Part shown: piece after piece, positions 1-11,400 of the stretch
Position numbering within the stretch: the first letter of the stretch is position 1
Layout of the letters: each line of letters starts with the position of its first letter
NCBI GenBank assembly: GCA_963576565.1
Contig: OY755047.1
Span: 5,922,931 to 5,986,930 of the forward strand
Reading direction: 5' to 3'
Length of the DNA: 64,000 bases
Source of the DNA: Aspidapion aeneum
Lineage: Eukaryota; Arthropoda; Insecta; Coleoptera; Brentidae
Notes under the pieces: generated by a model
Told to the model about the DNA's origin: nothing
Seen by the model: only the letters and a program-made list of their open reading frames with translations
Database searches by the model: none
Program-made: the position numbers and the translations under genes

Positions 1-327
1 CAGACATACAGACATACAGACATACAGACATACAGACATACAGACATACAGACATACAGACATACAGACATACAGACATACAGACATACAGACATACAGA
101 CATACAGACATACAGACATACAGACATACAGACATACAGACATACAGACATACAGACATACAGACATACAGACATACAGACATACAGACATACAGACATA
201 CAGACATACAGACATACAGACATACAGACATACAGACATACAGACATACAGACATACAGACATACAGACATACAGACATACAGACAGACAGACAGACATA
301 CATACAGACAGACAGACAGACAGACAG
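1..327. repeat. Microsatellite (ACAGACAT)n
   Basis: Near-perfect 8-bp tandem repeat, about 35 units, ending in plain GACA tetranucleotide units. The equivalent site in the sister copies is pure GACA, so the octamer is probably a local expansion of a mutated double unit. Confidence 0.95.
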
Positions 328-446
328 ACGGCGCAACAAAAAAGTTTCAAAATCATCTGAAACGCAAAGATATATAAAAATTTTAAATCGGAGCAACTTT
401 TTTTTTCTCGAAAAAATTAGGATCACCATAGCTCACACTAATTCAT
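1..446 (-). mobile_element. End of a GACA-bearing TIR element, cut by window edge
   Basis: Positions 1 to about 327 are an ACAGACAT octanucleotide array grading into GACA. Positions 328-446 are the reverse complement of the terminal sequence of the element seen whole at 32338-33069 and 23872-24692: a GGCGCAAC junction, then the segment that also forms the satellite monomer of 56749-64000, then the terminal AGCTCACACTA motif. The element is non-autonomous, with no coding sequence visible. The rest lies outside the window. Confidence 0.75.
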
Positions 447-1311
447 TTTAGGTCTTTCGGACGGTTGCCGGTGTGTTTCAGACGATTACACTAACTATAT
501 TTTATCCTATTTTTCTTTATTTAGAAGATGTTATTGAATAAAAACTATTTGTTTTTAAAATTTGTAAGAAAAGTAAGATAGTGCACACTAATAATTATTG
601 TCTGTTTTTATCATGTAAGATCAAACATCTAATCATGATCTAAAAGTTTGATGTAGTTTTGGCTGATTTATTATTCTGATTTCTTATCTGTATAGTTTGT
701 GGTCATTTTTAAGATAAGGAAACAAAACAATAAAAGAACATAAAATTACTTTATCAACAATTCGCCTTATAGGGCTCAAAATTTGGTTTAAAGAGGGCTC
801 GGACTGAGAGGAAAGGGGGAAGAGGGGCTGTCGGGTCTGAGAATTATCACAATTTTTTTTTTAAATAGTATAAATCCACTTTTATTTATTTACGATTGAA
901 ATAAATTATATAATTTAAAATTATAAAATTATATTTATAGATTTTGGGAAAAAAAGGATCAGCTGCGATTTTGAAAATTATGTTTTTGTGTTCTAGGGAA
1001 GCATCTCTACAAAACCCAAACTCAAAACTGGTTGAGCGACACCGTGCCATATACATAATATTCCAATACCCACGGTAACTGCCCATTCATGATGCAAACA
1101 TGAGGGCCTTGGGGTCTTTAAGCAAAAAGGACCTGATTGGTTGCTTTCAAAGATATATGGATATTATTTCCATATATTACGTATTACTGCAATACCTACG
1201 GTACCTTACGATGCAGAATGCAAACATATTTGAAATAGCAATATCAATGGGTATAAGTCTATCCTCTTTGCGGTCCTTAAGATAAAGTGTCCTGATTGGT
1301 TATAGTTTTAC
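447..1311. other. Intergenic, no gene seen
   Basis: AT-rich sequence with no convincing coding frame on either strand. Short open frames around 886-1285 have no protein-like character or splice context. Confidence 0.6.
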
Positions 1312-1660
1312 CAGTGGCGCACCCAGGAATGTGTCTTGGGGGGGGCCCCGACAGCTACAAAGCGCACCCTCAAAAAAGTGGCGGCCAAAAAAAAAATGCA
1401 CCAACCAACACCCACCCAACCGAACCGAACCGCGCCGTAGAATTTTGAACCGCACCGTCTCCAAAAAAAAAAAAAAAAGGTCGTCATGTCTTTTCGCAAC
1501 TACGCCACAGCTTGGGCTTGGGAGTTGGGAGGGACCCGAAGCCTCCTGATGTCAAATTTTAAGGTATTTTTCATGTTTTATCATCAAATATGTGGAAAAT
1601 ATATTAAAAATCTAAGGCTTGGGGGGGCGGGCCCCGGGGCCCCCCCTGGGTGCGCCCTTG
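1312..1660. mobile_element. hAT-like MITE, CAGTGGCG family
   Basis: Begins CAGTGGCGCACCC and ends GGGTGCGCCCTTG, an imperfect terminal inverted repeat. The flanks share GTTTTAC, consistent with a target duplication. GC-rich ends flank an A-rich middle. Related copies lie at 23465, 26629, 46027 and 49577. No coding capacity is seen. Confidence 0.7.
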
Positions 1661-2544
1661 GTTTTACGCATGAATATTATTTTATTCTTGTATTCGTTAC
1701 GCCAAATCATCGGCGTACAGTTGACAAAAACGCTATCTATGTAAATTTGGTATCTGTGCATTTTTCGTACCTTTATTTCTGAATGTTTGCATCAAACGCC
1801 AACCATTGTGTAAATAGGTAACAGGGAGTATTGGAATATTATGTATATGCACCGTGCGTCATTATCATTGATAGATTTTGATAAAAATCTACTCAGAAGA
1901 CACCATTTGTTTTATGAAAATCTCATGAAAATTGGTCCAGCGGTTCCAGAGCTCTTGTAGGCCGCACAGACATACAAACACAACATGTCACGACGATTAG
2001 TTGCTAAAATTGGTCCCAATACACACAAATAACACATTTTTAGCGTTATCTCAAAATTTTTTACCTTTTCTAGCCATTGCTGTGCGGGCTAGGAAGGTAA
2101 AAATCAATATGTTTATGTCTGACCCTTTGGTGCTCCCAACCACCCACGGGATAATACAAGAGAAAAAAATTACTGTTGTTTAATTTAGAGATTCGTATTT
2201 AATTTCAGGCGGCCTACATAATATTTATTTCTGGCAGCGAAAATTGGCCAGAAAAGTTAATTTTAGAAACTATCAGATACGTTTCACTGGCGATTATATA
2301 CATCGCGCCTAACAAAAACTTCGAGATTTTCAAAAATTTTCGGAAACTTACTGGATTATGAGATTATGTTTACGAAATGTTTTTATAGTTTGATGATTTT
2401 TCGCCAAAAATATTTTTAGCAAAAATATTTTTTGTTTCAAATTTTGTTTTTGAAAGAAAAGTTACATTAAATACAAACAAAAAAAAACAGAAAATATTTA
2501 AACATTTTTAAAAATAAATTAATTCATGATGGATCTGATACCAG
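1661..2544. other. Intergenic, no gene seen
   Basis: AT-rich sequence without supported coding frame. Position 2525-2542 is an exact 18-bp reverse complement of 8214-8231. Confidence 0.5.
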
Positions 2545-2676
2545 TGACGGCTGTTGACGTTATAATTGGGGGGGCGGGAGGCAGAAATTTATAATGCATG
2601 GAAAAGGAGATCAAAAAACTTATCTAAACAATTTTATTTTAGCATTTTACAAACAAGCAGCTACTTGGTTTAGTTT

Positions 2677-3190
2677 TTAGTTTATTTGTTGTTGATTAGC
2701 ACCAGTTTCAGACTCATCATGGCCCCGTAGAGCAATCGCAAAAATCCCACAGTCTATTAACCTACTTAGTATATGTCTATTTTTTGCCACGTTTTCATTA
2801 TATTCGGTAAAGTTTTGCCAATAGGCACTATTCAATTGGCACCTAATATCAGTCTTGCCTAGCATAGAAAATTCTATGTGGTTATTGAAATAAGTAGCAC
2901 TTACTTTGCGTCTTTAACTTTCCACTAAAGTGCTTGACATCACACATTCCCTTTGCCACCCACGCATGATCACTTCGAGGATTGTTAATTATAAGACAAA
3001 TAAAGCATTTCGATTTTCACAACCGCACAACCAGTTTTCAGCGTCATATAATTTTTTATTACTTGCACTAAAATTTTGGTTAATTTTTAGGATTTTAAGT
3101 CCGGTCTATGTGGCCCCAAAGATTTTATTTCTAATCGAAGTTCATATCAACGTATTTAAATTTGCACAGTTAATTATATAATCGACGGTA
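2677..3190 (-). pseudogene. hAT-superfamily transposase fragment (ZMYM1/DUF4371-like)
   Basis: Read on the minus strand from about 3060 down to 2680, the conceptual product contains WLCGCE, then after interruptions SMLGKTDIRCQLNSAYWQN, KNRHILSRLID and ALRGHDESE. This order is typical of the N-terminal part of domesticated and transposon-borne hAT proteins of the ZMYM1/DUF4371 type (recognised from family knowledge, no search run). In-frame stops and missing blocks mean it is dead. The C-terminal dimerisation half is absent here, but a comparable half sits at 7042-7356 in another element. Confidence 0.65.
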
Positions 3191-3794
3191 TTTATTTCCA
3201 TTTTGAAAACAAACAAAAACAAACAATGGATACGCGACCGGCAAGGCTTTTAACTACTGACATACCTCAAATCAAAACAAACTTAGACGTCTTCACTAAG
3301 GACAGAACCGGCAAGACGTAGGAAGGGCAACGAACGTTTTCGCACGATGAATATTGGCGACGTCAACTAAAACAAACATTCCTCCCGCCCCCGCGTGAGA
3401 AGAGCCACCCATACACCACCGAAAAATGGGTGAAATTGAAACCTTGTCCCGCGCGGTGCTGCCGGCTTGTTATTATTTACGCTAAAAAAGTTTAGCCAAT
3501 TAATCGCCTGTTGTTAACCACAGACTAAAACAAAGAACTGTTTGTGGTCTAGTTTTGGAAGGGCAGTGCCCCGTTGCCTTCTTTGTAGTCTGATACTTTC
3601 CTGGCCCATTACCGCACTCCAAGTGAACGCATCCCTATATCAGCCTTGAAAACAGTTTTTGTAAATATCTCAGAAACGAAAGCTCCTACGAAGTTTTTAC
3701 TAATGACATAAATTATTGAAAAAAACGTTGTCTACTATATTCCGAAAACCGCATATTGATGAGATGCTCCGTTAAAACGTTACGGCATACAAGG
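3191..3794. other. Intergenic, no gene seen
   Basis: No coding frame or RNA gene recognised. This may include the remaining 5' side of the hAT relic next to it. Confidence 0.45.
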
Positions 3795-5015
3795 CCAACA
3801 CAAAAATAGAGGCAACGACCCTGAAAAAATCAGCTGTTCTCCCGGGGCTGAATTTTACATTGGGTCTTATGGGAGGTCAGACGTTTTTTTATGATATTTT
3901 CAAAATGGCACTACAGATTTCCGCAAAATTTCAGTGAAATATTCTCAGACACCATCCCGATATTTCACCAAAGGTTTGTAAGGAAGTAACATGATTAAAA
4001 GGTTAAAATCTTCAAGATTTAGCATTCCTTATTTTGAATTCAAATTACCCACCATGTACCACATGCCAACTGTTATATTTGACCAGGGCTATCAAAATGG
4101 ACGGGCCACGATCCTCCACTTTGTTGACGTCACATCCGGGGCTGATTTTTTTTTGATGGTCACGTTACGACACAGCTGATTGTCTTTAAAATATTGAAGT
4201 TGGAATGACGGTTCATGGATATTTGATTTTTTTTAAATAAAGCCGTTTTTGAGATTGTTTTTACTTTATTCTGGCAGAACAATTTTTTTTAAATGTATAG
4301 TAAGCCCTAATTTTTCATAGCCGCTTCATAAGCTCACACAAAACTTAAGTTTAAAGCAGAAGCGAATGTGACAATCACATATGACAAAGTCAAATACATG
4401 TCAAATATAACAGTTGGCATGTGGTACATGGCGGGTAATTTGAATTCAAAATAAGGAATGCTAAATCTTGAAGATTTTAACCTTTTAATCATGTTGCTTC
4501 CTTACAAACCTTTGGTGGAATATCGGGATAGTGTCTGAGAATATTTCAGTGAAATTTTGCGGAATCTGTAGTGCCATTTTGAAAATATCATAAAAAAAGT
4601 CTGACCTTCCATAAGACCCAATGTAAAATTCAGCCCCGGGAGAACAGCTGATTTCTTCAGGGTCGTGGCCTCTATTTTTATGTTGGCCTTGATTTGACAT
4701 GTATTTGACTTTGTCATATGTAATTGTCAGATTCGCTTCTGCTTTAAACTTAATTTTTGTGTGAGCTAATGAAGCGGCTATGAAAAATTAGGGCTTACTA
4801 TACATTAAAAAAAAATTGTTCTGCCAGAATAAAGTAAAAACAATCTCAAAAACGGCTTTATTTTTTAAAAAAATCAAATATCCATGAACCGTCATTCCAA
4901 CTTCAATATTTTAAAGACAATCAGCTGTATCGTAACGTGACCATCAAAAAAAAAATCAGCCCCGGATGTGACGTCAACAAAGTGGAGGATCGTGGCCCGT
5001 CCATTTTGATAGCCC
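3795..5015. repeat. Interleaved inverted repeats, order A B A' B'
   Basis: Block A (about 3795-4078) is the reverse complement of 4405-4688. Block B (about 4080-4396) is the reverse complement of about 4690-5015; both B blocks contain a stretch around GACGTCA with CTCCACTTTG. Arms match at high identity with scattered substitutions. Two pairs that cross each other cannot be one simple hairpin, so this is more likely two overlapping foldback elements or a rearranged dimer. Short open frames here are mirror shadows of each other. Confidence 0.75.
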
Positions 5016-5099
5016 TGCGGCATATTTAAAATTTTTAAACTGTCAAAAAACTGTCATTAGCATAAATTGATTTTGACGGTCTTTGGATCTATCAAATAT

Positions 5100-5577
5100 G
5101 TCGAATTTTTTACGTCACTGATGGTCCAGCTGTTTTTTGTAAACAAAAGTTTGATGTAATATGAACAACTAATATTTTTTGAATTTTTTGAAAACTAAGG
5201 CAATTTTTCTACTGTTTTTTATTATATTCTTATAAAATAATATTTTTGAGACATACCAGTCCTTATTTTTTTAGCCCGCTTTATTTTTAACAAAAATTAG
5301 AATTCGAAGAAAATAATGTGTTTACTTTCCGAGTCCTCGGTCTATCTTTGATACTAAACAATTACATTTAGTTTGACTTGTATTTTCAGTTTTGTGAAAT
5401 AAAAAATAAAGCGGGCCAAAAAAAATAAGGACAATATGTTTAAAAAATTATATTTTATAAGGATGTACTCATTGTTTCGTTTTCAAAAAATTCCAAAAAT
5501 ATTAGTTGTTCATTTTATATCTAACACTTGTTTACAAAAGTCGGCTGGACCACCAATGACGTGAAAAGTTCGACATA
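5100..5577. repeat. Foldback-type inverted repeat
   Basis: Arms about 5100-5290 and 5398-5577 are reverse complements, including AGCCCGCTTTATTTTT on one side and AAAATAAAGCGGGCC on the other. The spacer is about 110 bp. No coding potential. Confidence 0.7.
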
Positions 5578-5580
5578 TAT

Positions 5581-6277
5581 ACAGGGTGTCTCTAAAAGGT
5601 CTGTACAAAATCTTAGCACATATTCCTGAGGTCAAAATAAGTCGATTTAATGCAAATGTGAATTTAAAAATTAAATTAAAAAATTTTTTAAATTTTTAAG
5701 CGAAATTGCCGAAAAGCAACAAACTTGAATAAAGCTTTGAGAACAATAGTCAGTAGAAAACTGACCGTTGCTATGGCATTTTGCCAGTGTAAAACACTTT
5801 AGTGAAATAGTCATTCAAAATATTTTCAGTATTCCGTTGCGGCATCAAACACTAAAAACGGAAATATCTCGAAAACGGCTTACTTTAGCGCATGTGAGCA
5901 AGAGTACCTTTTTGGCTTAGAAAGATTCAGGAAAATATTTTCTTAACAAAAAAAGTTTAAACTTACACTGAGAAAAAAGTTATAGTCATTTTAAAGTAAA
6001 AAAAGAGCATTGTGAAGCGCCCTCTACCGGCCACAGTGAAAAGGTATCCATATTTAGGTTTCGCATCCCGAAAAACCCCCGAGTACCGATTTTTAAAGTA
6101 ATGCTTTGAGAAATGTTCATAAATTTTAAGACAATCAATTTTTAATTTTTAAATTTACCACCCTGTATCTCTGAAACGGAGCAATTTCGGACTAAGGTAA
6201 GTTGCTTTAAATCGACTTATTTTGACCTCAGGAATATATGCTAAGATTTTGGACAGAGCTTTTAGAGACACCCTGTA
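5581..6277. mobile_element. Foldback MITE, ACAGGGTGTCTC ends
   Basis: Starts ACAGGGTGTCTCTAAAAG and ends with its complement at 6277. The arms extend inward through a shared block ending in AAGTCGATTTA. It is non-coding and abuts the next foldback element, whose outer left end is missing, so it may have inserted into that end. Confidence 0.75.
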
Positions 6278-6827
6278 CATTTTTTCCCACCCTTTTAAAC
6301 CATTAATAATTGATAAAGGAATATACAAGAAATTGTGTTCGAATTCGCGAAATTTTTACGTTTAAATTACATCTTGACTTTATTCCTGATGCTTACCATA
6401 TTTGACAGGCGCTCAAATTTATAGTTTTTGTAAATTGAATGCTCCTTATATTATTTAAATAATAGATTAGGCTTGGAACATATTTTTCAAAAATACCCGA
6501 TAGTAGTTTAGAGCCATAGTTTCTGAGATATTAGCAATTATAACAGTACCGCTCTTGTGTTAATTTTAGTATCCTTATTCCAAATTATGTTAGTCCCCAT
6601 GTATCAACAGTGACAATGACACAACTTTGTGGTCGTTACCGGTTGTCATTTTGAGCGTCATTTAAAAAAAAATAGTTGTCATTGTCACTGTTTATACATG
6701 GGGACCAACATAGTTTGAAATAAGGACACTGAAATTAACACAAAAGTATTAATGTTATTTTTTTATCATTTAAAAATTTATCGCTAATATTTCAGAAACT
6801 ATTTATCTAAACTGCGACATATGGGGT

Positions 6828-7916
6828 CATTGGCGTAGCTAGCCTTGCTTTTCAGGGGGGGCCGTGGCCCCGGTCTATCTTGAACAAAAAGCAAACATAG
6901 GTTTTAAAGAGTCGTGCAAAGTGTGCAATTAATAAAAAAAATACGCGCATTAAATGTTCTAATATTTTAATATAACAAATTTAATAATACATTTACCAAC
7001 TTATTTATATGTATACACAGGAAGTATGTAATTCAGCAATTCTACAAAGAAAGTTTTCTACGTCGCTGACTGAAAGCGTCTACCACACTGTTTAAGTCGA
7101 CCTCAACATCTTTTTCTATGAATAACAATGACAAACCTGAGTGTCTCTCTTGAGTCATAGTTGTTCCAAGCCAATTAAAAACTCTCCTCATGGTAGAGAA
7201 AGACCTCTCGCAAGTTGCACTTGAAATTGGAAGAATACTCGCAACTTTAAAAAGTTGGTAGAGGTTTGGATAGGTGTTTTCTGCTATATGTTGTTTGATA
7301 GAATCATGACCAACAGTTTGATTTAACCGAAAAATAAAATTCTTTAAAACGGTCATTTCTGCTCTTAGAGCAGAAGTATTAATATTAAAAATTTCTCGGT
7401 ATTGCTCGACGAATTTATTCCATTTAACGACGTGGGAAAACTTAATATGAAAATGGTTATGAAATTGTCACCAAAATCGGAAAATTTCCATAAGACACTA
7501 AACGCTAACCTCAAAAAAACTAAAAAGATTATTATATTTATTTTAGAAAAACAGTTTAAAAAGGTCTTTTATATGTATGAAATATTCAATATGCATTAAT
7601 TATGTTTAAATATAAAAAAAATATTTTCGGGAAATTGCATGAGTGCAGAAAAGTTACCGATAATTTAAAGAGAAAAAGCCTAATTCCGCAAGACAAGGGC
7701 TTTTTCCTGAAATGTAAACATTATCTGAATGATTTTAAATTTTAATGCACCTATTTTATTTGAATATTTCCCGAATAATAATAGAAAAGTATGTATTTTC
7801 AGCGTCATGTTCTTTTACTAGTAGTCGGTAGGGGAGGCCTAAAATATCTTAGGGGGGGCCTGAGGGACTTCAGGGGGGGCCAGGCCCCCCTGCCCCCCCC
7901 CCTAGCTACGCCAATG
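6828..7916 (-). mobile_element. hAT element with 8-bp target duplication
   Basis: Terminal inverted repeats CATTGGCGTAGCTAG and CTAGCTACGCCAATG bound 1089 bp flanked by the 8-bp duplication TATGGGGT (6820-6827 and 7917-7924), the hallmark length of the hAT superfamily. The sister foldback copy near 28627 has the uninterrupted site. The subterminal regions are G-rich. The inside carries only the C-terminal part of a transposase, so it is internally deleted. Confidence 0.9.
7042..7356 (-). pseudogene. hAT transposase C-terminal dimerisation region, truncated
   Basis: The 104-codon open frame contains NTYPNLYQLFKVASILPISS, then SATCERSFSTMRRV, NWLGTTMTQERHSGLSLL. This matches the C-terminal hAT dimerisation domain, where the CERSFS block and the L.T.M...R...L block are diagnostic. 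The catalytic N-terminal and middle domains are absent, so it cannot encode an active transposase. Further upstream on the minus strand no related coding frame was found. Confidence 0.85.
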
Positions 7917-8122
7917 TATGGGGTATTTTTGGAAAGTATATTCCAAGCCTAATTTACAAAAACTATAAATTTGAGCGCCTGTCAAATACGGTAAGCATCA
8001 GGAATAAAGTCAAGATGCAATTTAAAAGTAAAAATTTTGCGAATTCGAACACAATTTCTTTTATATTCCTACATCAATTATTAATGGTCTAAAAGGGTAG
8101 GAAAAAATATAATGAGACACCC

Positions 8123-8127
<5 letters not shown>

Positions 8128-8160
<33 letters not shown>
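8128..8160. repeat. (AT)n microsatellite
   Basis: Short TA repeat directly after the foldback element end and about 190 bp before the Tm1 coding exon. Confidence 0.85.
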
Positions 8161-8162
<2 letters not shown>

Positions 8163-8298
8163 ATCCGAAGACCGATCTATACTAGGGATCGTGGTGCGGG
8201 AATGGACTAGGAAGGTATCAGATCCATCATGGATCCGTTTATTTTATTTAATTTTTCTGTGATGTTTTATTTTGATTTTTTATTTTTTTTATTACCAG

Positions 8299-8475
8299 GT
8301 ACCACCAAGTTTTTCCTCGTAGACTAGGCAACCACCAAAAACCGCCAACATGGACGCCATCAAGAAGAAAATGCAAGCGATGAAGCTTGAAAAAGACAAC
8401 GCGGCGGACAAGGCTGACGCGATGGAAGGTCAGGCCAAGGACGCCAATGCCAGGGCGGAAAAAGTCAATGAGGAG
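8299..8475 (+). CDS. Tm1: Tm1 exon with start codon (CDS 8350-8475)
   Basis: A T-rich tract ending ATTACCAG at 8298 looks like a splice acceptor, so 8299-8349 is probably 5' UTR joined to an upstream non-coding exon that I cannot place. ATG at 8350 follows CCGCCAAC and starts [11 protein letters not shown], the universal start of long tropomyosins. It codes residues 1-42 and ends in phase 0 at GAG before GTGAGT. Confidence 0.94.
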
Positions 8476-11400
8476 GTGAGTGAGTTCAAAAAATTAAAAA
8501 AATTGGTAGAAAAGTCATTAAAATCGGTTCAAAAATAAAGAAAAAACATTAAATCTAAAAAAATCGGTTTAAAATTGATTGAGTTATCTTCGATAAAAAA
8601 CCAAGCGAAGGAAACGTGAATCAAAAACAGAGTTATCTATTTAAGTGATGAAATTTGGTAAAAAATCGGTAAAATCGGTTCAAAAATTACAAAAATACAT
8701 AAAATCTAAAAAAATCGGTTTAAAAATGATTGAGTTCTTTAAAGGAAAACCATGACACACCACCACACGTCAATGAAAAACCTATTAACATGATGAAATT
8801 TGGTGAAAAAAATCGTTAAAATTGTTAAAATGAATTTAAAAATTATTGAGTTATCGTCGTTAGTAGACTATGCCAAGAAAACTTCAACAAAATGAGAGTT
8901 AGATGAGAAAATTAGAAAATTTGGTGAAAAAATCATTCAAATCGGTTTAAAAAATGACGTAATTATATTAAATTTTAATAAAATTGTCTTAAAAACCAGT
9001 TATCATCGCCCTCTATCTCTATCTCTATCTCTATCTCTATCTCTATCTCTATCTCTATCTCTATCTCTATCTCTATCTCTATCTCTATCTCTATCTCTAT
9101 CTCTATCTCTATCTCTAAATCGAAGGACTATTAATTTTATGGCGAGAACAGGCCATGAAAGGGAGAGTTAGTTGGTCAAATGACGAAATTTGGTGAAAAA
9201 CTCTTTAACACTGGTTTAAAAATAATGAAAATACATAAAATTAAAAAAAAAATGCCAGAGTTCGCTTAAAAAAAGACGAAAATCGGTTAAAAATCATTAA
9301 AAATTGCCCAAAAATGACAAAAATACAACTTTTTTAAAAAATCGGCTTTCAAATGATGGAGTTATTATCGGTGTGATCTTTCAACACACGGCTTTAAATA
9401 AACGACGAAAGTTTTAAATTCGACTTTGTTATGTCAATTTTGAGGGACTAACTGTCAGTTTTCAATGTGAATGTGTCAAAATAGTGCCTGGCACAATTAT
9501 AGCCTGGCTGTATTTCAATAATTCTCTAATCATAAAGCAAAAAAAGGTAATGAAAAGGAGAGTTAACCGTAAAATAGAGAAATTACATAAAAAAATCATT
9601 AAAATCGGTTAAGAAGTGACAAAAATACATACACACATCAACAACAATCGCATCGAAAATTAGCATAAGGTGGGAAATAAGTAGCATCGTTGGAAAAATA
9701 ACAAAGTGATAAAATCCAACAAAAATCGGTTTAAGCAGTGATTGAGTTATTGTCGTTGGAAGACAATGCCAAGGAAACGTCAATATAATGTCTAGTAAAA
9801 TGGTGAAATTTAGTGATTTTAAAATAGGTCGAAAAATACACAAAAATAATCGGGTCGGAAATGATAGTCATAGCCCGAAAAAAATTAATGGAAAAGAGAG
9901 TAAACTGATAAAATGGCAAAATTTGGGAAAAAAATCATTAAACTCGGTTAAAAATACATAAAATTAAATATACGTCGACTTAAAAAAATGATTGAGTTGT
10001 CGTCGATGAATGGCAACACCAAACACGTTAATTGTAGCGCAAGAAAAGTAAATGAAAATCCGAAATTTTGTAAAAAAATCATTAAAATCGGTTAAAAAAT
10101 TGCAAAAATACATAAAATAAAAAAAAACGATCGAGTTATCGTCGATAAAAGGCAAAAAATTATAAAATTCTATTAAAAATATTAATTAAATAATTAATTC
10201 TATTTCAAAATAATACAATGCAGCATTAAAATTGGCTTAAAAATTATTGAACTATCGTTAATTGTGCAGTTATTAGAGAATTATTGAAATAAAGCCAGGC
10301 TATAATAGTGCCAGGCACTATTTTGACACATTTACATTGAAAACTATATGAATAATAGTGCCTTCCTTTATAATGAAAATAAACGACGAAAGTTTTAAAT
10401 TTGACTTTGATATGTCAATTTTGAAAGATTAACTGTCAGTTTTCAATGTGAAACTGTCAATATAGTGCCTGGCACTATTATAGCCTGGCCGTATTTCAAT
10501 AATTCTCTAATAATAAAATTGGTCAAAACATGAAAAACGAAACGTTGAAAATTGGTTTAAAAATTAGAAAGATAATTCTGTAAAAACGATAATAAAAAAA
10601 ATGAATAAAATAGGCTTAATAATAATTTCTTTTTAATTATTTTTTTCCAGGTCCGCGAGCTTCAAAAGAAGTTGACCCAAGTTGAAGCTGACTTGACTTC
10701 CACTAAGAACAAGCTCGAGGAAGCCAACAAGGAATTGGAAGACAAAGACAAGACTCTGGTTACTGTAAGTATCTCTTTGTTCAGTGACCTTAATTTCATA
10801 CCTCTCAAATTTCTTTAGAATTAGCAGAAACTAGGGTCCCTGTATGTCGAAATATTTGGAATCCAAATAGGTCTACATACACGGACTCACGATTTCAATT
10901 TCCACAAAAGTGATATTCCATAAAAATGCAGACATGATTAGAAAAAAAGTACATAAAATATGCACATACTACTATTATATCGATTTAGAACGCTTTTCTA
11001 CGTTGTCCGATGAGTATTCTCCACCTCCTTCGATCATCAGTCCTGTTTTTTTTACTCATTGTTCTTTGGTTTGACTGTTGCCATTCCAGTTTAAGACGCC
11101 CTCTTTTTCTGCGCCCTATTGGTTGCCATTCTAGAACCTACTTTGGTAATCTTTCGTCGCTCATGGCCGCACCATATCAGTCGTCTTTTAGTGAAGTCAT
11201 CCGTTCTGCTTCCCTCGATTTCTATTCTTTTTTTTATGGTCTCATTTCCTATACGATTGGTTCGATATATTCTTTGTATTTTTCTGTTACACGACAAGTC
11301 TATATTCCATACAACAGGGTGCTTTCAACCATTGTTTCATATATTTTAAATTTTACATTGTTTTTCATCTCTCTGCTCGATAAAATACTGTTAAAAGACA

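Larger units (their letters stand above)
6278..8127. mobile_element. Foldback MITE interrupted by a hAT element
   Basis: Arms run from about 6278 to 6827 and from 7917 to 8127, ending in GAGACACCCTGTACA. Subterminal blocks around GTGTTCGAATTCGCG recur inverted on the right arm. A sister copy at 28070-30498 has the same body but lacks the insert at 6828-7916. Inside, a nearly symmetric unit around CCCCATGTATCAACAGTGAC and its complement forms a secondary hairpin. Confidence 0.8.

Noticed and set aside
4485..4717. Two overlapping 71-codon minus-strand frames
   Set aside because: They lie in arms of inverted repeats and have mirror counterparts at 3795-4160; no protein character.
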